A stretch of 64,000 nucleotides of DNA from Leptospira harrisiae (GTDB lineage: Bacteria > Spirochaetota > Leptospiria > Leptospirales > Leptospiraceae), in assembly GCF_002811945.1 (NCBI RefSeq), contig NZ_NPDX01000001.1, positions 310,001 to 374,000 on the forward strand, read 5' to 3'. This document shows, piece after piece, positions 18,083 to 28,136 of the stretch. The first letter of the stretch is position 1. Each line of letters starts with the position of its first letter. A model generated the notes under the pieces. It was not told the DNA's origin, did not search any database, and was given only the letters and a program-made list of their open reading frames with translations. The position numbers and the translations under genes are program-made.

Positions 18083-19215
18083 ATTTGTTGTTAACTCCAT
18101 TTATTTGGTTCAAAAAAGAGTTCATCCCTTTTAGAACACTAGACCGTTATTTATTTTTAGATTTTTTCAAAACCTTTTTAGGTACTCTCATCATGTTAAC
18201 ATCCATGATTGTGATTTATAAATTCACAGATGTGATGAAGTATTTAGTATCTTCCAAGGTAAACCAAGTGCATGTGTATTTGCATGTTTTGTATTCTTTA
18301 CCATCGATGGTGGATCAAGTTGTTGCACCTGCACTTATGTTTTCTGTTTGTTTTGTGATCGGGCAGTTTAGTGTAAACAAAGAACTTGTGGCGATGATGG
18401 TGGCTGGGGTTTCATTTATTCGTATCATCACCCCCATTTTATTTTTTGGAATTTCGATGTGGCTCATTATGACTTTGTTTGGACAAATCGTAGTGATACC
18501 GGCTAACAAAAAAGCCCAAATCGAATTTAGCATAATGGCAAAGGGTTCCAATCGATTGATCGATTTTGTCTATCAATTGCATATCAAAGGAAAAAAGGGA
18601 TTCTATTACGTCTATTGGATTGATGAAAAAGAAAACACAGTTAAGGGTGGATTCAATTATATCGAAATCACTCCCGATGGACATCCAACGTACACAGTGT
18701 CCTCTCAGAAAGCAAAATTTATCCCTTCTCCCCATAGTTGGGTTTTGTATGACGCTGAAGAAGTTCGGTTCAATGAAAACTTAGAACTTGTTTCTAGAAC
18801 AAAATACGCTGAAAAAACCTATGACTTTCCAGAAGACTTAGCTTACTTTTCCAAACCAATTCGTAACCCAGAAGAAATGAACTTCTTTGAATTAGCAGAT
18901 GAAATTGAATCCAGGATCACGAAAGGGATTCCTTTTCGAAATGTGATAGTCCAACAACATATGGCATTTGCAATGCCACTCATGTCATTTGTGGTTGTCA
19001 CTCTCGGAGCACTTGCTGGTGCGATCACCAAACGTTCTGCAGGTGTGGCAAGCCTTGGGCTTACCATTGCAGTAGTTTTGTTGTATTATATTTTAAATTC
19101 AACTGCTAAGACTTTGGCTGAAAACGGTGCCTTACCCATTTGGATTGGAATGTGGATGACACCAGTGATTTTCACTTCAGCAGCCTACTTTTTGTATCGA
19201 CGAATGAATATTTAA
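18079..19215 (+). CDS. LptF/LptG family permease (YjgP/YjgQ)
   Basis: A 378-residue integral membrane protein of the lipopolysaccharide export ABC transporter. The N-terminus ([20 protein letters not shown], a TM, then [15 protein letters not shown]) and the C-terminal three membrane helices ([30 protein letters not shown]) frame a periplasmic beta-jellyroll. I cannot decide between LptF and LptG, since the partner is not in the window. It overlaps the phosphatase gene by four bases and is the last gene of the + strand run. Its 3' end overlaps the convergent DprE1-like gene by four bases. Confidence 0.9.
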   Translation: MNLLLTPFIWFKKEFIPFRTLDRYLFLDFFKTFLGTLIMLTSMIVIYKFTDVMKYLVSSKVNQVHVYLHVLYSLPSMVDQVVAPALMFSVCFVIGQFSVNKELVAMMVAGVSFIRIITPILFFGISMWLIMTLFGQIVVIPANKKAQIEFSIMAKGSNRLIDFVYQLHIKGKKGFYYVYWIDEKENTVKGGFNYIEITPDGHPTYTVSSQKAKFIPSPHSWVLYDAEEVRFNENLELVSRTKYAEKTYDFPEDLAYFSKPIRNPEEMNFFELADEIESRITKGIPFRNVIVQQHMAFAMPLMSFVVVTLGALAGAITKRSAGVASLGLTIAVVLLYYILNSTAKTLAENGALPIWIGMWMTPVIFTSAAYFLYRRMNI

Positions 19216-20657
19216 TTTTCTGTTAAAAACACTCGTTTGTAAAGGTCGGTTTGTAAAATTCCTTTTGGATCATACTTTTTCTTTAAGGAGTAAAACCGTT
19301 TGAGATTGTCTTTTGGAAAATACGATTCGATCACTCGTTTGCGAAGGGTGGAGTCTTTTGCAAAATAAAATCTTCCTTTGTGTTTTAAAACAATTTCATC
19401 CATTTCTTTACAAAGAGCCCAAAGTTTTTCTCTATTTCCTTTAGTCACAGGGAAATCCATCGCCATAGAAAATCCGTCGACTGCATGTGTGAGTAAAAAT
19501 GGATCTGGTTTGTGTTTTTTGAAAACAGATAGGTAGTTTACAATTCCACGTTCTTGGCAAATGGTGAATATCTCACGGAACGCTTGTTTGGCGTTTTCCT
19601 TGGGAATGAAAACTTGGTATTGGATCATCGCACCAGGTTTGTAAACAAACTTCCAATTGGGAACATAGTCCAAAAGGAATGCATATTCTGCATGGCCTTG
19701 GTAATAGGCTTTATTGTTTACGAGAATACTTGCGATACATTTTGCCAAATTGATGAGTCGCATTCCTAAGTTAAAACTAAAGGGACGCATGAGGATCCAC
19801 ATCCACTTTTTAGGAATTAGATAGAATAGGCGAGAGGGAAGGTGTTGTCTTTCAAGTAAACAGTTACCTGGAAAGTCCGGATCCTCTCCTTCTTTTAGGT
19901 TGGTTGCTTTGTGGATTTGACCTCGCCCCATAGATTTTCCCGAAGCAAAGGCATCGATCCATCCAACTAAGTAATCTGAGGTTTTATAATGTTCTTCAAA
20001 ATATGCAAATAATTCATCAAAGTTTCTGACATATACTGGATCAATTTTCATTTTGCCAGCATAGATTGGTTTCATTTTAATTTGGACAGTTAAAAAACAA
20101 CCTAACATTCCAAAGCCGGAAATCGCAGAATAAAACAAATCTGTATTTTTTTTAGGAGAACAAACTAAAATATCTCCTTTGGCAGTAAGAAAGGTAAACT
20201 CTTTAATATGTTCACCAATGGTTCCTACTTTGAAGTTATTTTTTCCATGTATGTTCATGGAAAGAGCTCCGCCAAGCGTTGGCATCATAGTTCCTGAAAC
20301 AACAGGTGGCCAAAAACCATTTTCAATTCCGGTTTCCCAAAGGTCTTTGATCCTTGCTCCTGACTGTACTGTCATGACACCTGTTTTCAGGTTAAAATCC
20401 AAAACTTTATTAAAATGAGTTAAATCTAAAACAACTCCATCCGTGTTAGTTGACGCATCACCATAACTACATCCGCCACCGCGTAACGCAACTTTGGTGC
20501 CAGTTTGGTTGGCCCAAACAAACAGTTCTTTGATTTCTTCTTCTGTTTCCGGACGAAATACAGGAGATAAAGAAAAAGAACTCATCCCCCATGCTTCCAC
20601 TTTTTCCTTTTTAGGAACTTTAATCTCAGGAATGGATTTTGTTTTTTTTGCGACCAT
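19212..20657 (-). CDS. DprE1-like FAD-dependent oxidase
   Basis: A 481-residue FAD_binding_4 (VAO family) oxidoreductase resembling mycobacterial DprE1, the oxidase half of the decaprenylphosphoryl-ribose 2-epimerase. Matching segments are RGGGCSYGD (59-67), IHGKN (136-140), SGFGMLG (180-186), GWIDAFASG (232-240), YQVFIP (347-352) and FAKDS (432-436), where Lys434 corresponds to the substrate-binding lysine. The cysteine that benzothiazinones attack (Cys387 in M. tuberculosis) aligns with Ala399 here (SMAMDFP). The gene starts one base after the stop of a DprE2-like reductase, as expected for an epimerase pair. The product, perhaps a polyprenyl-phospho-arabinose, is inferred. Confidence 0.85.
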   Translation of the reverse strand: MVAKKTKSIPEIKVPKKEKVEAWGMSSFSLSPVFRPETEEEIKELFVWANQTGTKVALRGGGCSYGDASTNTDGVVLDLTHFNKVLDFNLKTGVMTVQSGARIKDLWETGIENGFWPPVVSGTMMPTLGGALSMNIHGKNNFKVGTIGEHIKEFTFLTAKGDILVCSPKKNTDLFYSAISGFGMLGCFLTVQIKMKPIYAGKMKIDPVYVRNFDELFAYFEEHYKTSDYLVGWIDAFASGKSMGRGQIHKATNLKEGEDPDFPGNCLLERQHLPSRLFYLIPKKWMWILMRPFSFNLGMRLINLAKCIASILVNNKAYYQGHAEYAFLLDYVPNWKFVYKPGAMIQYQVFIPKENAKQAFREIFTICQERGIVNYLSVFKKHKPDPFLLTHAVDGFSMAMDFPVTKGNREKLWALCKEMDEIVLKHKGRFYFAKDSTLRKRVIESYFPKDNLKRFYSLKKKYDPKGILQTDLYKRVFLTEN

Positions 20658-20658
20658 A

Positions 20659-21411
20659 TTATATACTCAGTTTTTTAAAAATGAAATTGGGAATGTTGCG
20701 AATGATAAGACCTACGAGTGCCCAGATTCCTGGTACAAATGCTTCATCTTTTCCTTCCGCCACGATTTTGCGAATTTTTTCTGCCGCTTCTTCCGCAGTA
20801 ATAGCCTTTAGTAATCCTTTTTCAGGAAGTTTTAAACCGCTCGTCATTTCTGTAATGACAAAACCTGGTTTAATGGTTGTTACTTGGACTTTTGATTCTG
20901 ACAAACGATTGCGAAGAGCTTCCAAGTAAGTATTTAGTGCAGCCTTGGAAGTATTGTAAACTGGATTCCCTTTACGACCACGTTCTCCAGCAATCGAAGA
21001 GATTCCGATAATTTTGCCTGATTTTTGTTTTGTAAAATAAGTAGCAGCCGGGTTGAGAAAAGCGACAGCACCCAAGGTGTTTACATTTAACATTTCTAAG
21101 TCTTTAGTTGTATTGTATTCGTTAGGAGAAATCTCAGGCATCACTCCAGAAGCAAAGTACACTTCGTCCAATCCGCCGAGTAGAGAGACTGCTTTCTCAA
21201 ATGTCTTTTCTGCTGTGGAAAACTTTGTCACGTCAAAGACCAAGGGGAAGGCCCTTTTTTCTTTGGATGAATTTGCTTTTTTGGCAATGGATTCGAGAGA
21301 TTTTTCCCTTCTAGCCAAAAGAACCACGGAATTTCCTGCGTTCAATTCAGCTTCTGCAATGGCTTTTCCGATCCCACTCGAGGCACCGACGATGATTATT
21401 TTTTTCCCCAT
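20659..21411 (-). CDS. DprE2-like short-chain dehydrogenase
   Basis: A 250-residue SDR reductase. The NAD(P)-binding motif is VGASSGIG at about residues 7-14, the catalytic serine lies in [11 protein letters not shown], and the active-site pair is YNTSK. The C-terminal end ([13 protein letters not shown]) closely follows that of mycobacterial DprE2 (which ends RHIPRSIFRKLPI from memory), a region that ordinary SDRs do not share. With the downstream oxidase it would reduce a 2-keto intermediate and complete a C2 epimerisation on a lipid-linked sugar. It is the first gene of the pair, with 51 bases to the divergent NYN gene. Confidence 0.83.
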   Translation of the reverse strand: MGKKIIIVGASSGIGKAIAEAELNAGNSVVLLARREKSLESIAKKANSSKEKRAFPLVFDVTKFSTAEKTFEKAVSLLGGLDEVYFASGVMPEISPNEYNTTKDLEMLNVNTLGAVAFLNPAATYFTKQKSGKIIGISSIAGERGRKGNPVYNTSKAALNTYLEALRNRLSESKVQVTTIKPGFVITEMTSGLKLPEKGLLKAITAEEAAEKIRKIVAEGKDEAFVPGIWALVGLIIRNIPNFIFKKLSI

Positions 21412-21462
21412 GTTTACGTTTTTTTGGTTTAATCGGATCTGGCAAGTGGTTTCAATAGAGTT

Positions 21463-21963
21463 GTGCCCGTAAATGAGAGAATCCTGATCGATGGGATGAA
21501 TCTGATGTATAAATTTCCAGATTTGGCTTTTTGTTTGGGGGAATACCGCCTGCAGGATGCCCGGGATGGGTTACTCCTCCATTTAGATCGATTCTATTCT
21601 AAGAACTTTCACACCAAATTTTTAGTGTTTTTTGACGGGAAAAAGGATATAACCTCAGATTGTTATTCGGAAGATTGGGGCAAATTTTCCATTCATTATA
21701 GTCATGAAAAAAAAGCTGATGAACTCATCATCGGATATCTGAACTTATGTCCAGTACCTTCACAATGTTTGGTGGTATCTTCGGATAAGGAGATCATTAG
21801 TTTTGCGAGAAGACTTCGGGCCAAACGAATGACTTCGGAAGAATTTTATGCAGAATGGCTGAAAAGGGAAACAGAAGAGGATGAAACGGAATTTAACCAC
21901 CTGAAAGAAGGATTGACACCTAGTTCAGAAACCGATTACTGGGAGAGACAATTCCTTCCTTGA
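21463..21963 (+). CDS. NYN-domain (YacP-like) putative ribonuclease
   Basis: A 166-residue protein of the NYN/PIN-like nuclease group. The acidic catalytic positions are in LIDGMN, VFFDGKKD and VVSSDKEI, matching the YacP/Rae1-type pattern. Members are RNA endonucleases. The start is GTG 21463, and the gene is followed after one base by the MBOAT gene. Its link to the envelope genes on either side is unclear and may be only positional. Confidence 0.78.
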   Translation: MPVNERILIDGMNLMYKFPDLAFCLGEYRLQDARDGLLLHLDRFYSKNFHTKFLVFFDGKKDITSDCYSEDWGKFSIHYSHEKKADELIIGYLNLCPVPSQCLVVSSDKEIISFARRLRAKRMTSEEFYAEWLKRETEEDETEFNHLKEGLTPSSETDYWERQFLP

Positions 21964-21964
21964 T

Positions 21965-23443
21965 ATGTTGTTCAACTCAATCCCATTTTTAATCTTTTTT
22001 TCCATTGTTTATTTGCTCTATTGGGCCATCCCAAGAGAGCTACGAAAGTATTTCCTGTTACTTGCAGGGATTGGTTTTTACGCTTACTTTTCTTTGGCAC
22101 TGACTGTCCATTTTCTTGTCGTCATTGGCATCAATTATCTTCTATATCGTAAAATCAAAGAAAGTCCAACGAAGTTTTGGGTTGGGTTTACTGTTACTAT
22201 CAACCTAATCAATTTAGGTTTTTTTAAATATATATATTTTTTCAGTAAGGTTCTTGCTGATCTAACAGACTATCCGTTCTTTAAACAAGTTCCTGACCTC
22301 ATTCACATTGCTTTACCACTTGCGATTAGTTTTTATACCTTTCAAATCATTGCTGCTGCAGTAGATACATACCGTGATTCATCCAAATCTTTGGTTCGAA
22401 TCGAAGATTATTTCTTATTTGTTGCATTTTTTCCAGTGCTCATTGCTGGGCCTATCATGAGGATGACTGATTTTTTTCCGAACCTGGACAAACTAACTCC
22501 AAGTAAAGAAAAGATGTATCGTGCCTCATACTTGCTAATGTCTGGACTTGTAAAAAAAGTTCTCGTGGCAGATCCAATGTCACTCACCATCTCACCGGTG
22601 TTTGGTTCTCCTGCTGAGTATGATTCCTTTTCTTTGTTTATTGCGGGGATTTGTTATGCAATTCAAGTATACAGTGATTTTTCTGGTCTCACTGACATGG
22701 CAAGGTCAATTGCTTTGTATTTGGGTTTCGAAACTCCTGAAAATTTTAAAGCTCCTTTTTTCTCCACATCGGGAAGAGAACTTTGGAAACGTTGGCACAT
22801 CACTTTATCTTTTTGGTTAAGAGATTATATTTATTTTCCACTGGGTGGTTCTCGTAAGGGTGAATTACGCACTTATTTAAACTTAATCATCATTATGACA
22901 CTGGGTGGTTTTTGGCACGGTGCAGATTATACTTTTATCTGTTGGGGATTTTATTGGGGTGTGATTCTTGCTGGTGAAAGGTATTTTGAAGATAACCTGG
23001 GTTGGAAGTTAACTCCAGAGAAAAATAAATTTCTTATGGTGATCAAAGCTTTAATTGTATTTGTTTTGTTTTCTATATCGGGACTTATGTTTCGTTCGAA
23101 CAATGCTACCAATATGGTGGAACATTTCCACGGAATTTTTACTCATTTTTCGCATAGTTTGGAAAGTATGTTTGTTGGTGATTCCAATGAATGGTTGGTA
23201 TCTGCGACTTCTCTTTTTGGGAATGGTTCATCATTTCGATTCCAACATATTGAAAACCTAGAACGAATATTTTATACTTCCATAGCATTATTATTTTTTC
23301 ATCACATCCAATATGTTCCTGAGTTTTGGGATCGTATCCGCAAACATGATGTTTGGTTGGTTCCCATACTTGGTGTCATTACTATTTTCCTTCTCGCCAC
23401 ACTTTCGCAAGATGGTGGAGAATTTATCTATTATAAGTTTTAG
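21965..23443 (+). CDS. MBOAT family membrane O-acyltransferase
   Basis: A 492-residue polytopic membrane protein of the AlgI/PatA/DltB type, which passes acyl groups across the membrane for O-acylation of surface glycans. Signature stretches are FFPVLIAGPIMR, the YSDFSGLTDMARS segment, FWKRWHIT-like RELWKRWHITLSFWLRDYIY, and GGFWHGADYTFICWG with the conserved catalytic histidine. The downstream gene encodes an exported SGNH-like protein, the usual pairing in which the second protein transfers the acyl group in the periplasm. The substrate glycan is unknown. Confidence 0.93.
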   Translation: MLFNSIPFLIFFSIVYLLYWAIPRELRKYFLLLAGIGFYAYFSLALTVHFLVVIGINYLLYRKIKESPTKFWVGFTVTINLINLGFFKYIYFFSKVLADLTDYPFFKQVPDLIHIALPLAISFYTFQIIAAAVDTYRDSSKSLVRIEDYFLFVAFFPVLIAGPIMRMTDFFPNLDKLTPSKEKMYRASYLLMSGLVKKVLVADPMSLTISPVFGSPAEYDSFSLFIAGICYAIQVYSDFSGLTDMARSIALYLGFETPENFKAPFFSTSGRELWKRWHITLSFWLRDYIYFPLGGSRKGELRTYLNLIIIMTLGGFWHGADYTFICWGFYWGVILAGERYFEDNLGWKLTPEKNKFLMVIKALIVFVLFSISGLMFRSNNATNMVEHFHGIFTHFSHSLESMFVGDSNEWLVSATSLFGNGSSFRFQHIENLERIFYTSIALLFFHHIQYVPEFWDRIRKHDVWLVPILGVITIFLLATLSQDGGEFIYYKF

Positions 23444-23451
23444 GAGACATT

Positions 23452-24549
23452 GTGGAATTTATTCGTAACAGATATTTGCTTGTCCCGTTTTTTGTTGTAT
23501 TTCTTACTTTTTGTCTAGATAAATTATTACTTTTCGAAAACGTACACACATATTTTTCAAAATCACTTTCTGATATTAATTACATACAAAAACATCAGCT
23601 GTATGAAGATTTAAAAGTTTATCTAACAAATAAAGACAGAGATAAAGTTTTAGTTTACTTCGGAAATTCTCGTGCCTTGTTATTTGATAACGAATACATT
23701 CATAAAAAATACCCAGGTTGGGTGATGTTTAATTTTTCTGTTCCTGGTGGAAAACCTGATTATGTTTTACAATGGATGGAAAAGTTTCATAAAGACAACG
23801 TAAAACCAGATTTTTTCTTATTCGATCATTCCGTCGAAATGTATAACTCGGCAGCCACTTTAAAGGTAGATGAAACTTTAACAAATGGACTAAACGTTTC
23901 TTTTGTTTTAAAACATTTTTCGTTATTTTCAACAGATGATATTTCTACTCTTTTCGCCAAACGAATGTTCCGTGCTTACCAATATCGACCTAAGTTAGAA
24001 GTGATCCTTGCTCGGGCCAAAAATAAAGAATCATTTTTATATCCTTATCGTGAATTACGTAATAGTTTGATGGCTAATTTGAATAAAGGAAAAGGTTCTG
24101 CGATGACACCTGGAACCCATCAGTCTGTGCTTCCTCCAGAATTATTAAAAAAATCGGCCATTGGTGACTTTCATTCTTATCTAGTTCCGTTTCATTTTTC
24201 TGATCAGATATTAAATTTTACAAATCAATCATTGGAATTAGCCAAAGAACTGGGAGTGCCTTCCGCTGTCATTTGGGTTCGACTTTCGTTGCCTTATATG
24301 GATCACATTCGTAATCTAAAAGTTTCTGTGGGTAATGGAAAAGAAGATACTGTGTATCATGATTGGTATCCGAGAATGATTGAATATCATAAACAAAATG
24401 GAGTACCGTTTTGGAATATGAACGATGACCCGAACTACACCTGCAACAATTTCAGTGATGCAGGTCATATGTCACCGACTTGTTATGATGAGTATACGGA
24501 TTATATTTTTAAGAATTTACTTCAATCTTTTGTGAAAGGGGCTCGGTAG
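23452..24549 (+). CDS. SGNH-like envelope protein, DUF1574-type
   Basis: A 365-residue protein with one N-terminal membrane segment (YLLVPFFVVFLTFCLDKLLLF) and a periplasmic domain. LVYFGNSRALLF resembles the SGNH hydrolase Ser block, and FSDAGHMSPT near the C-terminus supplies an Asp-x-x-His pair, so a catalytic triad is plausible. The layout is that of the AlgJ/AlgX or DUF1574 proteins that accompany MBOAT acyltransferases. The start is GTG 23452 with AGGAGA just upstream. Its last 28 bases overlap the convergent gene. Confidence 0.78.
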   Translation: MEFIRNRYLLVPFFVVFLTFCLDKLLLFENVHTYFSKSLSDINYIQKHQLYEDLKVYLTNKDRDKVLVYFGNSRALLFDNEYIHKKYPGWVMFNFSVPGGKPDYVLQWMEKFHKDNVKPDFFLFDHSVEMYNSAATLKVDETLTNGLNVSFVLKHFSLFSTDDISTLFAKRMFRAYQYRPKLEVILARAKNKESFLYPYRELRNSLMANLNKGKGSAMTPGTHQSVLPPELLKKSAIGDFHSYLVPFHFSDQILNFTNQSLELAKELGVPSAVIWVRLSLPYMDHIRNLKVSVGNGKEDTVYHDWYPRMIEYHKQNGVPFWNMNDDPNYTCNNFSDAGHMSPTCYDEYTDYIFKNLLQSFVKGAR

Positions 24550-25118
24550 AATTCGGCTCGATTCTGCAAATCATTCGGAGAAAGTTTTTCCGGATCTGCT
24601 GGATTGATTTTAGTTGGATTCTGCGGTTGGGGTTTGTTATTGTTTTCTTTATCCACTGAATACCCATAATAATATCCATGAACAATTTCCACTACCGAGA
24701 CAGGTGTATCGGAATTTAAATTTTGGATTTCTACGGTGATTTCTTCTGGTGGAGCCAATAGTTCAAAAACCCATTGTGCTTCGCCTTCAATCTTTTCTTT
24801 TCTTAAGATGGTAGGGTTTTCATTTTGTCCGTTGCCTGAATACACAGTAAGAACCCATTCTTTTAATTTTCCATCAGTAGCAACGCCAATGCCAATGGAC
24901 TGAGGTGATGTTTCCCCAGCTTTTAAATCAAATCGAATGGCACCACCTTTGGAAACAGCACCATAGAGTCTTTTTTTGGAAAGAGTAGGGTATAAAGCCA
25001 AATCTTGAATTCTTGTTGTGACTTCTTTCACATTTTGGCTCAGTACGGATGGTTCGGAATGTAGGGCCTGCATTGTGGCCAAAGTGATTCCAACCGAAGC
25101 AATCAAAGAATATCTCAT
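24522..25118 (-). CDS. Exported protein of unknown function, end of signalling block
   Basis: A 198-residue protein with a signal peptide (MRYSLIASVGITLATMQALHSEP) and a mature part that looks beta-rich in the middle (GAIRFDLKAGE, EWVLTVYSG, ITVEIQNL), ending in an Asn/Pro-rich tail. I recognise no domain. It lies 52 bases downstream of the FN3-like gene on the same strand and may be the last gene of the cyclase-FecR block. Its 3' end overlaps the convergent DUF1574-type gene. Confidence 0.72.
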   Translation of the reverse strand: MRYSLIASVGITLATMQALHSEPSVLSQNVKEVTTRIQDLALYPTLSKKRLYGAVSKGGAIRFDLKAGETSPQSIGIGVATDGKLKEWVLTVYSGNGQNENPTILRKEKIEGEAQWVFELLAPPEEITVEIQNLNSDTPVSVVEIVHGYYYGYSVDKENNNKPQPQNPTKINPADPEKLSPNDLQNRAEFYRAPFTKD

Positions 25119-25170
25119 TCTCTTAATAAGACTAAAAAAAGCGATTCCTTACAAGCAAAAGAATAAGAAA

Positions 25171-26235
25171 TTACCTCGAACAAGTTCGAAATTTAGTCAA
25201 TTCTTGCAGTAATGATTGGCGTTCATCTGGGTCTAGATTGATTCGATTTTTCCATTGGAGTTCCATTCTTTCGAAAGCAGGTCGGAATTTAGGGGAACAG
25301 TTTTTGCTAAAATAAGAATAAGCACTAGTTCGATCTGATTCATTTTCGCTTATCAATTTATAAAATTCAAATACGGAAAAATTGTCTTCGCTAGAAAAAT
25401 TCAATATAACGTATGTTTTGTGGCATTCACTTAATGTTAAAGCTGGAACTTTTGTGTTTTTACAATTTACAGCAATATCAGATTCTAAAAATGCTAACAT
25501 CTCTTCATAGGTAAAGTCGCGAAACGGTTTTCCTTTTGGAACGGAGACTTTATTCTTTTTGGTTCCGGAATTGTCTTTTGGTGTTTGGGAATTTGAAACC
25601 AGGAGTTCATCCTTGGAAGCGATTTCCGTATTGTGTTTTGGTTCTTCTACTTTAACAAAGTTGGTTACCACTTTGGGTTTTTGGTAAGGGTTGGTCACCG
25701 TCAAATCATATGGACCTGATTTTGCATCAGTTGTATCAACTTTTAAGTCGATTCGTTCTGGCGATTTTACTTCCTTACTGAGGATAGGAAGAGCTTCTTC
25801 TTTTCTAGTTAAATCAACTTTAGTTGCATCCAAAAAATGTTCCCCTTCAATGGTAACGTTTGAAATGGTTTTTTCATTTTTGGATTCTGATTTAGGAAGG
25901 ATGATTGGTTTTTCTTCTTCAATTACAACTTTTGGCGGTTCAGAGATAATAACTTCTAAATCTTTCCATGCAGACCAAACTGCAGGTTTTTTGAAAAGGT
26001 TTAAGGGTGCGGTTCGAACAAGATAAACACCTGAAGGAAGATCTTCAATCGAGTGGAATGGAGTTTCGATTTTTTTATCAATAATAACTTTTCCAGTTTT
26101 TTCTTTGATTTGAATTTGGTAACCGCTAGCATCCGGAATTGGTTTCCAAGCGATGAGTTTGGTTCCGTCTTGGGCTCCAATCGAAAAAGTAACAAACCAA
26201 AAAATAATAAAAAAATGTTTTGTATTTAGTTTCAT
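25171..26235 (-). CDS. Exported FN3-like protein of unknown function
   Basis: A 354-residue protein with a signal peptide (FFIIFWFVTFSIGAQDG) and an FN3-like first domain (LIAWKPIPDASGYQIQI, LPSGVYLVRT). A second IPT/TIG-like strand region follows (SGPYDLTVTNPY). The C-terminus is cysteine-containing and helical. The start overlaps the FecR gene stop by four bases (ATGA), so the proteins are probably made together. It probably acts in the periplasm or at the outer membrane, with no enzymatic motif visible. Confidence 0.75.
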   Translation of the reverse strand: MKLNTKHFFIIFWFVTFSIGAQDGTKLIAWKPIPDASGYQIQIKEKTGKVIIDKKIETPFHSIEDLPSGVYLVRTAPLNLFKKPAVWSAWKDLEVIISEPPKVVIEEEKPIILPKSESKNEKTISNVTIEGEHFLDATKVDLTRKEEALPILSKEVKSPERIDLKVDTTDAKSGPYDLTVTNPYQKPKVVTNFVKVEEPKHNTEIASKDELLVSNSQTPKDNSGTKKNKVSVPKGKPFRDFTYEEMLAFLESDIAVNCKNTKVPALTLSECHKTYVILNFSSEDNFSVFEFYKLISENESDRTSAYSYFSKNCSPKFRPAFERMELQWKNRINLDPDERQSLLQELTKFRTCSR

Positions 26236-28136
26236 CTTTTTTCTTTATACAACCGTTTTGGAGAAATAAATTCGATATCAGAAGGTTTCAAAGATTTAAA
26301 TTGGTCCAAAGCTAAGATAAAACTTCCTTTTTTTGAAAATAACAATGTTGTATCTTTATATACACTTAAATCCCAAGAAAAAGATCCTTCATCTAGAATA
26401 CTCAAGTCCTTCAAACTATGTTTGGATTCTTTTGTTGTTATTTTATAGATGGCAACTTTTTTATCTCCGTTATGTTGGTATAAAACCAGATCATAGTGCT
26501 CTCCGGTAACGCCTGTTACTTTCCATAAAAATTCCAAACTTGATTTTCCTTTCATCTGTACAATTGTTCCATTCGGAGACATCATTTCCAGTTTTGGGTC
26601 TAATTTTTGGTCAGGTTTGTTTGTTGTTACTTCTTCTGCCGGTTCTGTTTTTTTCTTTTGTTCTACTACGGTAAAACTGAGGGGATTTGAAGTTTCTGTT
26701 TCTTTTCCCTCTTTTGATTTTCCAGTGACAGTTGCAAAAAAAGTTCCTTTTCCTAAACTGTTCCAATTCGGAACAAGAAAATTGGAAGCCGTTTCTTCTG
26801 AAAAAACAACGGAACTCATTTTGGAGTCTTTTGCAATTTTTAACTGGTAAGATTTTAATTCTGCATTTCCGTCCCAAATTAAAATCGCTTGGTTTTGTTT
26901 GATTTCCTCCAATGAAATTTCAGATCCATTGGCAGGTCGCATCCATTTCGGAGTAGGTACAGTGTTTTGTTTTTTGATGATAAACGATTGGACTTGGCTA
27001 CTTCTGTCTTTTGTGTCTGGAAAAGAGGACTTGGCAATTACCTTCCAATAATATGTACCTTCTTTTAAATCGTCATAGGAAATTTGATTTGCAGTTGTTT
27101 CCAATTGTTTGATTGGATTTGTAAGTTTAGGTGAATTGGAAACTAACAATTGGTAAGAGTTTGCTGTTGTGAGTTTGGTCCAACTGAGAGTGACGAGTGG
27201 CATCGTTTGGACAAAAGGAATTACGGATCCTGACTCAGGAGATTCTCCTTGGAAAGATTCAAGTTTTGTGACAAAGAATTTATTAATTTCGCTAAATTCT
27301 ATTCCGGAACCAACTTTGTTTTTAACTTTTAATCTCCAATAAAAAGTGCCTTCTTTTAGTCGAATCGAACTTTGAGTTCCTTCCACTTTTTCATTAATTA
27401 GTGTCATTTGAAAGTTAGGTGATCTCGAAATTTCTAAAACAGGATCACCATATCCAGATTCAATTTTCCATTGGAATTGTACGGACACTTCGTCCGGTTC
27501 TGTATAAAATAACTTTTGGGATGTTGGAGAAATTAAGATGGCCGGAATTTTTTTAATTTCTATTCCAGTTTTTTTGAATTCTGCCTTTTTTCCTTCTTCC
27601 ACGGATATAGACTTTCCGTCTTGGTGTTTGACCGTGGTTTTTCCTTTTTCAACAAACAGGCTCAGTTCTCTTTCTTTAGATCTTTCTATTTTAACATTAC
27701 CTGAATCTACGTTGATTTCGCTGCCAGAGCTTGTGATTTTGATTTGATTTGGTTTGGAATCATTTTTTTTAACTTCCAAAGAACCTTCAGTAAATTCAAG
27801 ATTTGGTTCCTCTCCCGTCAAATCCAAGTTAAACATTGAGTTTTCATCAATATTAATTTCTGTTCCATCTTTTAGTCGAATGAGAGCATCAGAAAATGCT
27901 TCTGAACGAATTGTGTCTTTGTTAGTGAGTGGGCTGTTGTTTTCTAATTTTTCCCATATCACTTCATCTTCAAATTTTCTTTGAACAATATTGTTTTTAA
28001 AAAATATGGTTCCTACAACTTCACGATCTCCAATTCCAATCTTTCGATTGAGGTCCAAATAAAACAAAATGGTGAACAGAATCGCAACACTTAAAAGGGT
28101 GAATAAGACGAGTCGGTCTCGTTTGTCTAAATTCAT
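26232..28136 (-). CDS. FecR-domain membrane protein with FN3-like repeats
   Basis: A 634-residue protein with a single N-terminal membrane helix (LVLFTLLSVAILFTILFYL). A FecR domain spans about residues 35-190 (LIRLKDGTEINIDENSMF, LEFTEGSLEV, VEKGKTTVKHQDGKSISV). At least three FN3-like units follow, each with a W-K/LKI pattern (FYWRLKVKN, TYYWKVIAKSS, TFFATVTGKS). FecR domains normally sense or scaffold in the periplasm, and no FecI-type sigma factor is adjacent. It sits between an adenylate cyclase and an FN3 protein, overlapping both genes by four bases. Confidence 0.85.
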   Translation of the reverse strand: MNLDKRDRLVLFTLLSVAILFTILFYLDLNRKIGIGDREVVGTIFFKNNIVQRKFEDEVIWEKLENNSPLTNKDTIRSEAFSDALIRLKDGTEINIDENSMFNLDLTGEEPNLEFTEGSLEVKKNDSKPNQIKITSSGSEINVDSGNVKIERSKERELSLFVEKGKTTVKHQDGKSISVEEGKKAEFKKTGIEIKKIPAILISPTSQKLFYTEPDEVSVQFQWKIESGYGDPVLEISRSPNFQMTLINEKVEGTQSSIRLKEGTFYWRLKVKNKVGSGIEFSEINKFFVTKLESFQGESPESGSVIPFVQTMPLVTLSWTKLTTANSYQLLVSNSPKLTNPIKQLETTANQISYDDLKEGTYYWKVIAKSSFPDTKDRSSQVQSFIIKKQNTVPTPKWMRPANGSEISLEEIKQNQAILIWDGNAELKSYQLKIAKDSKMSSVVFSEETASNFLVPNWNSLGKGTFFATVTGKSKEGKETETSNPLSFTVVEQKKKTEPAEEVTTNKPDQKLDPKLEMMSPNGTIVQMKGKSSLEFLWKVTGVTGEHYDLVLYQHNGDKKVAIYKITTKESKHSLKDLSILDEGSFSWDLSVYKDTTLLFSKKGSFILALDQFKSLKPSDIEFISPKRLYKEKR

